A stretch of 64,000 bases of DNA from Polytrichum commune (Eukaryota > Streptophyta > Polytrichopsida > Polytrichales > Polytrichaceae). Every line of letters begins with the position of its first letter. Within the stretch, counting starts at the first letter, position 1. Positions 38,413 through 48,929 of this stretch are shown piece by piece. A program made the translations under genes and the position numbers. The DNA lies in assembly GCA_950295325.1 (NCBI GenBank), contig OX485809.1, positions 20,102,144 through 20,166,143 on the forward strand. The letters are read 5' to 3'. The notes beneath the pieces are model-generated. The model did not search any database. It saw only the letters and a program-made list of their open reading frames with translations, and was not told where the DNA came from.

Positions 38413-38905
38413 GGCCACTTCACACAAGAGCCAAAAGCTGTGACCATGGAATTGTGAGAGCCCAAAAGAAAGTGTCCAAAGGCTGTCCCAACACACCTCC
38501 AACATCATTTAGTGTGGTCATGGACCCTCAAGTGTAGTGTGAAGTCGTATGTGACTAGTCCCTTAACCAAATACTAATTCAATGAATTTTTATTCATGCG
38601 GGTCCTCACGCATGATAAAATAGAATAAACCAACGGTTGTAAACATTTGGAGTGCTATGGTCTCGCGGTTTTGTGTTAGGCCTACTTCCAAGAGGTGGTA
38701 TTTGAAAATAGTCTGAGTGACCATGAAACCTGATCCATTTGATGCCATGTAGGAATCCATGTAGACTTTACATCCATCTTGCATTCACATACTCCGTTGG
38801 TCCCTCAAGCGTAGTGTGAAGTAGCGAACGTGGACCGGCTCCGCCTTTTCCACCAATGAGAGTGCTTGAAGTGTAATGGTCACGGTCTCGTGTGTGAAGT
38901 GGCCC
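38413..38905. repeat. Fold-back sequence with about 30-35-bp inverted arms
   Basis: Left arm GGCCACTTCACACAAGAG...GCTGTGACCAT (about 38,413-38,447) is the inverse of ATGGTCACGGTCTCGTGTG followed by TGAAGTGGCC (38,877-38,905). Inside, CCCTCAAG(T/C)GTAGTGTGAAG occurs twice, at about 38,525 and 38,793. No ORF of note. It may be an eroded inverted-repeat element lying just outside the Harbinger insertion. Confidence 0.6.
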
Positions 38906-39459
38906 GTAGAGTGGTCTAAAGTGGTCTTCAAAGAAAGATTACGAGAAACTCCTGCATAGAAGCTATGCAATAAAATATATATATGGCTCTCAAAGTACTC
39001 ATCTAAGGCCGCTACCACATGACCGGCAGCCGACACTAAGCTGCTGGCTAGGAAATAAGCTGGCTAGGAAATAAGCTGGCTAATGTAGGCTTGCCAGAGC
39101 CAGCTGGAGATAAGCCGGCAGCCGCTACCACACGGCAGGCCGTTGTCACCCGGTAGCAGAAGCAGTCGGGAAGCTGCCTGCGAAGCAGACCAAGTGTAGT
39201 AGATTGTCTGCCTCCTCCAGCAGACTCCCTGTCTGCATAGAGACTCCAACAGACCTCCCACAGCCTAACCTCCTAGACCTCAATTCTATGTGCTCCTCAT
39301 TGAAATCTGCCACTTCTTCGCTATCCCATAGAGGCTGCCATAATGACCACTGATGTCCAAAGGCTCATTCTTCTTCTTTTCTTGCAGTTCACATTGTTTT
39401 GCACGATGGAAAGTCTTGATAGAGATGAAGGTGTTATTTCGATGTGGCATTGGTAACAA

Positions 39460-40629
39460 ATGTGTTACATGTCGATTATGGTGCAGGGATTCATGTTGGG
39501 GCGTGTGAGGAGGCCCCAAAGTTTATGGGCCCATGAGAGAGGGTTGGGGCAACTCGGGTTCTTCGATCGGAATTTGCTCGGCTCATTCAATGTGAGGGAG
39601 TTCAAGGCTCGCATGCGGATGGATGTTACCACATTCGAGTTCTTGTATTCCACTCTTGCGCCTTCATTGCAGAGACAAGACACCAATATGCGGTCGACCG
39701 TACCAGTTCAAGTGAAGGTGGCGGTCTCCATCTCAAGATTGGCCACAAGTAACTCCATGCAGAGCATTGCGGATTTGTATAAGATTGGTATGTCAATAAG
39801 TCAATTGGCAGTCTCCCAGTTTACTAATGTTGTGAGATTGCTCCTCCTCAAAAAATACATTCGGTGGTCCTTTACCACCACTATGGACAAGTTTGCTAAG
39901 GAATTTGAAAATATTTATCGAATACCGTATGTGGTTGGTGCAGAGGATGGTTCACACATACCAATCGTGGCACCGCAGCTACATGCGGCCGATTATTACA
40001 ATCGTAAGGGATTTCATTCTATCCTACTGCAGGGTGTTGTATATAGCAAGTGCATATTCTGGGATTTTGACATAGGTTGGGCCGGATCGATGCATGACGC
40101 TAACCTATGGAGAAGAACCGCGATTGGCCAATTATGCGAGGTTGGAAAGCTTGCGCTTGACGCTTTGGTTGGGGATGCGGCCTATCCATGTCGCCCCTGG
40201 ATGTTAGCCCCCTTCAAGGATCACAAAAACGGGCTAACTCGGAAGGAATACAATCGGAACTTCGTTCAAAGTTCCACCCGTATGTGCATTGAGCGAGCAT
40301 TTGGAATGCTTAAGGGTAGGTGGCGAATACTGTTAAAAAGAATTGACATGCAACTAAAGAACGTGCATGAATTGGTGAATGTTTGTCTAGTGCTACACAA
40401 CATATGCATCATCCTAGAAGATAGCTTTTGGAAAACGGAGTGGTTGCAAGAGGCATCGGACGAGGTACACAATGGGTTGTCACTTGTGACACCTCCGGGC
40501 CTACGAGACAAGAGAAGCTTGCGGTGGCCAACCACACTCTGCACATCCTCGCTGAAATTGAAGAGAGCTCCCAAGAAACATTGGAGTACATCAAACAAGA
40601 GACCGCAAGAGAATTTCAAATTTCAATGA
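39460..40629 (+). CDS. PIF/Harbinger transposase (DDE_Tnp_4 type)
   Basis: A 389-codon open frame from ATG. The N-terminal half holds helix-turn-helix-like sequence (MRMDVTTFEFLYSTLAP; VAVSISRLATSNSMQSIADL). The catalytic domain follows with VVGAEDGSHIPI (D163), WAGSMHDANLWR (D213), LVGDAAYPC (D239) and CIERAFGMLKGRWRILLKRI (E278), then NVCLVLHNICI, all Harbinger signatures. Transposase and its Myb-like partner together cut and insert the element. After about residue 325 the frame turns unlike its family, while the +2 frame (40,428-40,748) gives a coding-looking C-terminus (LHILAEIEESSQETLEYIKQ). I suspect one frameshift near 40.5 kb, probably disabling only the tail. Confidence 0.9.
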   Translation: MCYMSIMVQGFMLGRVRRPQSLWAHERGLGQLGFFDRNLLGSFNVREFKARMRMDVTTFEFLYSTLAPSLQRQDTNMRSTVPVQVKVAVSISRLATSNSMQSIADLYKIGMSISQLAVSQFTNVVRLLLLKKYIRWSFTTTMDKFAKEFENIYRIPYVVGAEDGSHIPIVAPQLHAADYYNRKGFHSILLQGVVYSKCIFWDFDIGWAGSMHDANLWRRTAIGQLCEVGKLALDALVGDAAYPCRPWMLAPFKDHKNGLTRKEYNRNFVQSSTRMCIERAFGMLKGRWRILLKRIDMQLKNVHELVNVCLVLHNICIILEDSFWKTEWLQEASDEVHNGLSLVTPPGLRDKRSLRWPTTLCTSSLKLKRAPKKHWSTSNKRPQENFKFQ

Positions 40630-40769
40630 CAACTGGAGGCAAAACTGCAAAAGAGTTGTATGCAAAGCGGAATGACATTGCCAAGAGCTTGTGGATGGAT
40701 AAAATATGGGCGTGCATGGCAGAAATATTTCCCATGGACGTCGACTAGCCTAGCCCACTACGTGCCCAC

Positions 40770-42653
40770 CTATAGCTTATCAACTAGTTTCTCCATGGTT
40801 TTTTGCATACTCATTAATAAAGCCATTTTTATGTCGTCATTGGCCTTTAAACTATCTAGCAAAATCTTGCTACTCTCTTTAAGCTCTCCAATACATCGCT
40901 CCACAAACAAGTCCTCCTTCCGCCTAGGCTCCGATGATTTCGATGAGCTCTCCCCGCTCTTTTGCTCCGTTGTGTTTGTCTTCGAAGTGACGGTGCACTT
41001 CACTCCATCTCTGTCCACAACACTGGCATGGGCATGTGACACGACATTCGCCCTGTCAAACATAAACTCGTCCACCAAGTGATACCATCGGCATTTCTCT
41101 GATCGTTGCGAGCCGGATTTCAAATTCATCGCCTTGTCTTCTTTGTAATCGTTATAGATTGTGCTATTTTTTTTTCTATATGCCTCGCTGTCCTTAGAAA
41201 AATCGGGGCACATTGACACAAGTTTCGTATGAAGCCGTGACCAATTATCCACACCTGAACACAACACGGAAGTATGAGAGGGTATTCAAAAATATCAAGA
41301 AATGTAAACTTCAATTCCAAAAAAACCAAACAACAAATCAAATAATGCCAAAAACAAGCAATCTAAGTCATTAGCGCACTCTGAAATGCAGCAATAGAAG
41401 CCATTAGTGCAGGCCCAAAAGAATGTAAACCAGCAGCAAAAAACGCAGCTGACTGTAATCCAATAGCTTGCATAAAAAAAAATAGTTCCAGCAAACTATG
41501 TTCTGCAGCTGACTGTAATCCAGCAACTTGCAGTCAAAAAAATCAGTTGCAGCAAACTCTGTTCGGCAGCAGACTTTGTTCTGCAACAGTTTGTAATTCC
41601 AGAACAAGCTGTAAATGCAGAACCCTACCAACACAGACTACAATTCCAGGACCCTACCAGTAGAGACTGTAATTCCAGGACCCTGCAAACACGCATATTG
41701 TAAATCAACACACAAGCCTAAACATACTGTGGCTGCAAACCAGAACAGAGTGCAGCAGACTGCAATGCTACTCCCTAGAGTACTGGCAGACAAATTTACA
41801 GTGTGTTCTACAGACAACAATCCAATGTAGTCTGTTTTACAGACTGTAAGCTATGGTGTGCTGTAATGAAGGGTTGCAAGCAAGTATCACTATATTCGTT
41901 AACTTGGGATTTTTTCGGCATTTTGAGACTATTACAAATATAAGAACATGAATGAAATCACACAGATATTGGAGAATGTTGTAAGATGAAAATACTTTGA
42001 AGCGGGTGTTCATTTCTAGAACCCAATTAACAACTCATATAAAGAATTCACGACAGTTCTTATCATGACATTCAATTCACACCTAATAGCAGGCCAAGCA
42101 TTTTGAAAACCAACATAGCACACGCCACACATGAAAACTATAATGAATTGAAGGCGGTATTGCCAACTTCACCTTGCTTAGGGGGCGTTGAGAAAGTGCT
42201 ATGTATTTCTCCCCGGATTGTGATCAACTAGATAACCCAGTGATCCTTCCAATGTCCACCACTCTTCACAACGTCCACCTCCTCCTTCACGTCATCCAAT
42301 TGAATGATTTCAGGTTTTTTTCGGGCAACTCTTCGTTTTTTGGTCGATTTCGACTGCTCCGCAACACATTCAGGCAAATCGCGCTTGTGAGAGCCCCCCG
42401 TGAGGTCCACGGGGGCGTTGGGACTGCCGTGGCTTGCAGGTGGAAACCCCATCCCCGAGAGGGAAGGCATGAAGGATTGTGGAAAGAGAAACGGCATTTG
42501 AACACCCGGGTGTGGAAAACCTCCGAAAAATGGCGCAGGTGGAATGCTACTCCCCTGCGGACAGAATTCGGACCCCATTGCAGGAGGGTTGCCAGCGGAT
42601 GCGTCGTTCACATGCGCACAACTGGCATGCAACGGAGGTCCCTGTGAATCCAT
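40770..42653 (-). pseudogene. Harbinger Myb/SANT-like DNA-binding protein (ORF2), interrupted
   Basis: Two exons, 42173-42653 and 41255-start exon 40770-41254, separated by a 918-bp GT-AG intron (41,255-42,172) that joins in frame. The first exon starts MDSQGPPLHASCAHV, is rich in P, G and F, then has a basic patch KSTKKRRVARKKP. The trihelix/Myb-like domain spans the junction (GGHWKDHWVI ... GVDNWSRLHTKLVSMCPDFS, CRWYHLVDEFM). Such proteins bind the element's ends and carry the transposase into the nucleus. A TAG at 42,228-42,230 interrupts the domain in exon 1. The stop codon at 40,770 lies 21 bp from the transposase's alternative-frame end, a tightly packed convergent pair. Confidence 0.8.
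41445..41700. repeat. Short tandem repeats inside the Harbinger intron
   Basis: GCAGCTGACTGTAATCCA starts at 41,445 and 41,505, with a third, diverged unit at about 41,565 (period about 60). A 29-bp repeat (AATTCCAGGACCCTACCAG type) follows at 41,641 and 41,670. They lie in the intron of the Myb-like gene, so they do not affect its protein. Confidence 0.7.
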
Positions 42654-43112
42654 GACTGCCAAGCACACGAACAACACAAAATTTTGAACATTAGCAAGGG
42701 TTGAGGAGCACCTAAAAAAAAAAAAAAAACCAAAAACCAAAAACCAAAAAAAAATAAAAAATTAAAGGGGCGAAAGTGGTCAACCTGGGCTTAAGGGGCG
42801 CTGCCGGACAGGGCCACAGACAGGGTTGCTGGGATGTTGCTGCTGTCGAACTGCAAGCAGGTGTGGGGAGGGAGTCCCTGGAGGAGGGCGGGGGAGGAAG
42901 GTGGGAGAGGCGCGGGAATCTACATGGATACCTAGGACCCCGGAATGTCAGGGTTTCCAGGCGGAAGTACCTGGTACTTCGGCAGGGTTGGTATCCCTGC
43001 CAGCTCAGATTGTGGAAACTGCCGCTCCCTCCCGTGTGGTAAGGGGGGGAGCTGGCCGGCCAATGACCGGCGCGGGTTCATTGCCGCTGCTGGTCGTGTG
43101 GCTTGGCCCTAA

Positions 43113-44810
43113 GTATGGAAGCCTAACTTAGCCACACATATCAATTCCAACCCAATTCTTGCAAAGAAGACAAAACATTGAAGGGGCAAGAACTTAACAA
43201 AATAAGGAGACAAAAACTTAACTAAGCTTAACCCACAAATGTCACCTGAGCCTTGGATGGACCTCAAGGAGAAGAAAAATGGACATTTCTTATCCATAAC
43301 TACATCTTTATTCACTTCTTAAAGAAATAACCCAATTGTATGATACGATTTTTTTCATATTCTAATGAGTGATTCCGATCAAAGATTTAATCTAAATCAT
43401 GATGTAAATACAATTAAGTTCGTATAAATCTATGCAATATCTAGTATGTTGGGTCATCAATGTTGCATATGATTATAATGTTTAAAATTTTAATTGTGTT
43501 ATCATTGAATAATTTATTTGAATATTGAGACCCAAAAATCCATATAGTAACAATACTGGTAATATGATTTTGTACCGAATATTTGTCATCATTTTCTTAT
43601 ACTTTTAATGTATGGCATTCCATGATGTTAAATTTAGATTTGAACTATATGGATGTATTATTGAAGTAATTCTTGACAAATTTACTTTTAATGAAAATAA
43701 TTTCAACATTGAAATCCTCTCATTTTCAGCTATCTCAATATTCAACAAACACCCTTGGCCTTCTAGGGTTAATATACCTATTGGACTCCAATACTTGCCA
43801 CATTTTGAAAATCCCTAGTTTGAAGTGAATTCTTTTAATGTAAAAACATTAAAAGAAAAAAGAAAATATAGGAGAATTCTTTAAAAGGGGGAGAGGACAA
43901 ATAGAAAGCAAGAAAATGATATGTAGGTTGGCATGAGTGAGAGACTCTTCACCCTTGATATATGTATGCAAGCTGTACATAAACTTGGGTACATAAGAAA
44001 CGATATATAGGCATGGCAGGTGAGGGAACATTTTCATATTAATATGAACTAGTTTTGAGAGTGATTTAGTGTGTGTGACATATGATTACTACGTGATTTT
44101 AATAGGAAAATTTATTAAATAACCACCTAGTGTTGTGTGAATATTATAGAGACTTCATTTCCAAGTTGACTTCTCATTGAACTAACAAATAATTCTTCCA
44201 AATTCTATTGATAAAACATCGAACTGAACTCAACACCTCAAGGTCACTCAACATGCACGGTATGCAAGCTTAATTGAGGTTTCCAAAAATCCACTAAGTT
44301 AACATGGAGACATACCCATAGACATAGAAGGAGATACCAAACCCTCTCTTAAACCCTAACCCTAATAAAGGAAAGAGAAGAAGCAAGCAAGCAAGCGACG
44401 ATCATTCTCTCAACTTTTCAAAACTCCTTGAAATTTTCAGCACGGATGTCGATGATAGTTGGATTGAGCATGGACATTGAGTCAGCTCTAAGAATCAAGC
44501 ATAGCCTTCTTAACCCTGCATGTACTGAATCTCTCGGAGTACAGAAACTGTCCGATCACAACTAGGCTTCACACAATTTTGGGTTTTGGAAGAAGCAGAT
44601 AGACAAGGACATTCACTTCACTATTGGATTTTTCTGGAATCCCGAAAGGAAGGGATGTGTATGGTGAAAAATATTTGCAACTTTTGGCTTGGTAGCTGAA
44701 ATTTCGAGTTTCGGGAGGGGTTTTAGGTTTATGGTTAGGGACAGTTTGTGGTAAATACATTGCTGGGATGCGTGGTTGAGGGAGTGGAGGGAAAGAAAAA
44801 TAAAGAAATT
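43113..44810. other. Intergenic region and RRP45 promoter side
   Basis: No gene recognised. The last 500 bases should contain the RRP45 promoter and leader, including the telo-box listed separately. Confidence 0.5.
44351..44365 (+). promoter_or_regulatory. Double telo-box (AAACCCTAACCCTAA)
   Basis: Two overlapping AAACCCTAA-type repeats lie 446-460 bp upstream of the RRP45 ATG. Plant genes for ribosome biogenesis, translation and RNA processing often carry this box. RRP45 fits that class, so a role in its transcription is plausible but untested. Confidence 0.5.
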
Positions 44811-47800
44811 ATGGCGACAGGGGGGTTGCGGATGAGCATTAATGAGAAGGAGTTCATCTTAGAAGCACTTCGACAGGATCAAAGGATTGATGGACGCACG
44901 CCCTTCGACTACCGAGAACTCAAATTAAACTTTTTGAAGCACAAAGAAGACGGGTCAGTGGAGGTGCACTTAGGGCACACAAGGGTACTGTGTGTTGTTA
45001 GTGGCCAGATTACTCAACCGTATCCGGACCGGCCGAATGAAGGATCCCTTGCAATTTTTACCGAGTTTTCGCCTATGGCTGATCCTGCGTTTGAGCCTGG
45101 GCGACCAAGTGAGATGGCTGTGGAGCTGGGGCGCATAATTGATCGTGGTTTAAGGTATTTTCCAAGCAAAAGTAAATAATGTGTTGTTTTAGCATATGCT
45201 TCGAGTTTCTTGTCATTGCTCTCCTGATAATGCTGTCCAGGAATGCATCCGAAGGTGTTTCCTTTTCCACAACTCGAGGTCACAGTAACGCGGATTTTCT
45301 CTTTGAATAACCTCTGTCATATCACTTTGTAAGCTGGTGTCGGATAATCCATGTATGGCCTTTGTGGATTTCCATTCTCTGCATGGAATGGTATGCGGAT
45401 TTCTAACTTCCATAATATTCTGCAAGACAGAGAGAGCAAGGCTGTGGACACGGAGTCGCTCTGCATTTTGGCAGGTCGCTCCGTGTGGGCAATCCGGGTT
45501 GATATACATGTCTTGGATAATGGAGGGTAAGACCGCTTCTTTCTTTGTGCCCATCAACCTTTTTGACCTTATTAGCAAGATTCCATGTATCACCTCCAAC
45601 GCAATACTGTCTCAAAATTTAAAATAATATCTTTGGTCGGTTATTGCGCCAATAGCAAATTACCTGCAGATCTTATTCGTGGTGCATTCTTGCTGGTATA
45701 GATGCTTTGTATACCAAGTCTAGAGCCGGGTCTGTATTTTTCTGATGAGTTGGCGGACATTGGGGAGCAGAAATCTTATTGATGCTGCAAATCTAGCAGC
45801 ATTAGCAGCACTGCTGTCATACAGGAGACCGGAATGCACTGTGGGAGGTGATGATGGCCAGGAGATCATTGTGCATCCTCCTGAGGTTTGTAAGCTCAAT
45901 ATGCATCAGCTCCTTTGTCATGCTGGATTGTAAAATGGTTTTTATTGTGCATATTGCACATCACTTAAGAAATCTCAATCTTTTTGAACGGGAGTTAACG
46001 AATGAACACTAAACTCTGAATTCTTAACCAAGCACATCTCTTTCAAGTTATTCTTCCTGGTGCAAGTTCCTGGTACTGTTGCATTCAGACGACCTTGAAG
46101 CATAAGATACTTTCATTTATATTTGCATGGTGAAAGTAGGGATCTATGTTTATTTCGACAAATTTTCTGTCTCAAAGGTGAAAAGAGCAACTCCGGTCTT
46201 GATTCTCTTGTATTTGAGCAAGCCATAGCTAGTCCAGGTAATGATTGCAGAAATTTAATAGTTGCATGTTTTGATCTTGAATTGTTTTTCATGACACACC
46301 ATCATGACAAACAGGTGATCATAAATATCATTCTCATCACCCTTCATTGTTCTGGTATTTGCGATTTGTTGCAGGTCCGAGAGCCTGTAGGGTTGATCAT
46401 TCACCATATGCCAATTGCAATTACTTTTGCCTTCTTTGGTAATGGAGATCTGGAAGTGAGTATCTCTACATAGTTCCTGATAAATCATGTCAGGGGTGGA
46501 TGTTCAAGTCTGAAGTTCCAAATTGTCTTCAAATATTGTCATCAATGTGTGTATAATGTCTCCACGAGTCTTACCAATGGTCATGTACGTACAGGGTATG
46601 TATGATTCAGGTGACTTGTGCAATTAATAATCAATTATTTTCACATTTATGTGCTCTTAGTCAACTAACTGACCTGAATTTGTCAGGTATTGGATCCGAA
46701 CCTGAAAGAAGAGGAGGTTATGGGTGGCCGTCTAACAATCATAGCAAATGCTCAAGGGGAGATATGTACCATACATAAAGGAGGAGGTGTAGGTGTATCC
46801 ACCAGTGAGATCCTGCGATGTCTTCGCATTGCAGCAGCTAAAGCACAAACCATAACTGAAACATTAAAAAAAGCGGTAAGCCCTGAGTACTTATTTTGTA
46901 AGATTAGCTTGGGACTTATTACACTTCTTTGTAGCAACCTACTTGTTCAAACCACTAACTTTAGACCAAATTCAACTTCCTTGCCAAAAGGTAAGATTAC
47001 CATTGTGATGCAGGATACCCCTACAATCAGGTCTGATTGGGCACATCTCTGTCTAAATCAGAGTCCACAACATGATTTAAATGGTTCTAGGCACTCACAT
47101 GATAACATGTGGCAATGTTTGGCCAAATGTAAGCAATTTTTACGTCTTATCTGACCTGACCGTGCCGTGTAGGGTAGTTGATAAGGAAATCAGAGCTCAG
47201 ATTTTTCCCTATATGTGTTTAATAGCAATCAATCTGATTCAAATCACTGATGTATTAGGGTATGAAACAGACTTGTCTAAGATTAACAGTGGTGAGTTCG
47301 CAGGTTGAAGTTCATGAAATAGATAGAACACAACGAAAGATAAGGCGTCACCGCAATAATGCAACCCACATTGATGTAGCTGCTGCATCCTCAAATCCCA
47401 ATGTTGAAAGGGAAGTGGAAATGGAAGACGCATTAGTCATTCCAAAAACTGCAGGAGATACAAAAACCCTAGAGGAAGATTCTTCTTCATCAGATGAGGA
47501 TGAGACAGAAATGGCAGACGTCCAAGTGCAGGACAAGCCCAAATCAGGCAAAGGGGACTTGTTTTTGGGAGGTGAATCTGCATGGTACTATGATGAGGCC
47601 AACTGTGTGCATATGTAATTTTCTTTTTGCTAGGGACTGATTTGAGGTATAATTGAATCAGCACCTCATTTATAAGTGTAAGAAATTTATATGTTATTTA
47701 AATAGAAAAATCCTCCTTGCTTCAGAGTTTAATTGAAACTGTACATTAATAGGTTCCTCAGAGCACCTACAACATTTTCTGTCTAGTCTGTCTACCCTAT

Positions 47801-48929
47801 CAGAGAATACATAGCTTTTCCCTTATTTGCTGTATGATTCTATGGGCTCTCCTCTCTGGGTAGAGACAAACAGCAAGCCCCTTATAGAAAGCAATCACAC
47901 TGCTGAGGTTGGAAAAATGGATATGCTGTTTCTGGTTTACCTTTATCTTTTAGAGCATTTGTGTGAGGTTTTTGCAAGTTTAGAATATGTTACTGACGAC
48001 TGCACTGGTTGAGTTTTGTTCCAGGGGTGATGATATGAAGTTGACTCCGCTGACTGGAGCATCAGGTGCTAAGAGCTCAGCGTTTCCTCTTGGTGGGTAA
48101 CTAAAATTCTAAGTGTTAATTGGCAAACTTCAAACAAATTCTTTTCTAGGTCTGACTTATTGATTTATCTTCAAACAATATATATGCTCTACTTGTTCGA
48201 TTGAAAGTTGAACAGACCTATGTGATACAATTTGAACTACTGGTCATACTGGACTACGAAGTTGAAAAGAACAATGTGAAGTCTAGACCTTATTGCCATT
48301 AAGATGTCCCTTTATAAATTGTATCATTCACATGGAGATTTCTAACCTCAATTTCATTGCAGTACATATATAGGTCTGCACATTCAATTTTCTATTGCAC
48401 AATGGGGCTTGAAACTTTTTCTATCAGCTGGTCCTAAGTATAGATGGAGAGGTCTTACATTATCTGGACCCTTGATGCAATCGTTGGTTCTTGAATTAAT
48501 TTTGCCAAAGATTTTACCCAATCGGAGGCTGCAATTAACCCACTTTATTAAACATCCCTGACAGACTTTCTGATATTATGTGCAGACTCCAGTGCCCTCG
48601 TTGAATTTGATGCAGCTGCGAAAGCACTTTTAAAAGGAGGTGCTCTATCCTTGAGATCTGCAAATTTAGTACCCGCAGCTCTTCAACACCAAGTTTCGGG
48701 CCAAATTGCAGCAGCTGCTGTTTATGCTAACCAATCTTTGCCACAGATTAGCGATGATGTACGGCCTCTGGGTCCCATATTCCCCCGCGTTGCTGATGTA
48801 GATTCTGTAGACATTAGTTCAGTAGATATTGATGACAATGCGCAAGCTAGGGGAACAGAAACAAAGTCAGAAAGTTTATCTGGGAAAAAGAAAAAGAAGA
48901 GAAAGAGTGGTAGTGCAAGGCAGGATTGA
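44811..48929 (+). CDS. RRP45: Exosome complex subunit RRP45 (RNase PH-like)
   Basis: Eight coding exons: 44811-45154, 45431-45526, 45771-45885, 46375-46455, 46687-46875, 47304-47584, 48025-48092, 48586-48929. They sum to 1,518 nt (505 aa), every junction GT-AG and in frame. The RNase PH fold shows NEKEFILEALRQDQRIDGRT, DYRELKLNF, SVEVHLGHTRVLCVVSGQI, the GRSVWAIRVDIHVLDNGGN strand, ANLAALAALLSYRRP, and VLDPNLKEEEVMGGRLTII in the PH C-terminal part. The C-terminal extension is acidic (EEDSSSSDEDETEM) and ends with a lysine-rich stretch (GKKKKKRKSG). RRP45 is one of six ring subunits of the nuclear and cytoplasmic exosome that guide RNA to 3'-5' degradation. The ring itself is catalytically inert in most eukaryotes. 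Arabidopsis has RRP45A and RRP45B/CER7. The exon 6 and 7 donors (GTACTA, GTGGGT) are weaker than the others and were chosen by frame. Confidence 0.93.

Larger units (their letters stand above)
39007..43109. mobile_element. Full-length PIF/Harbinger DNA transposon
   Basis: The element is flanked by TAA at 39,004-39,006 and TAA at 43,110-43,112, the 3-bp target duplication expected of PIF/Harbinger. Left end GGCCGCTACCACATGACC and right end (inverted) GGGCCAAGCCACACGACC match at 17 of the first 24 positions, so the terminal repeats have drifted. Length 4,103 bp. Inside are the two genes of the superfamily, tail to tail: a DDE transposase on plus (39,460-40,629) and a Myb/SANT-like protein on minus (40,770-42,653, one intron). 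The TIR core GCCGCTACCACA recurs internally at about 39,120, and a 16-bp repeat (GCTGGCTAGGAAATAA) lies at 39,043-39,085. A stop in the Myb-like gene and a probable frameshift near the transposase end suggest it is no longer autonomous. Confidence 0.93.

Noticed and set aside
42776-43131. Glycine-rich plus-strand ORFs near 43 kb
   Set aside because: They lie in the GC-rich right end of the Harbinger element and overlap its terminal repeat.
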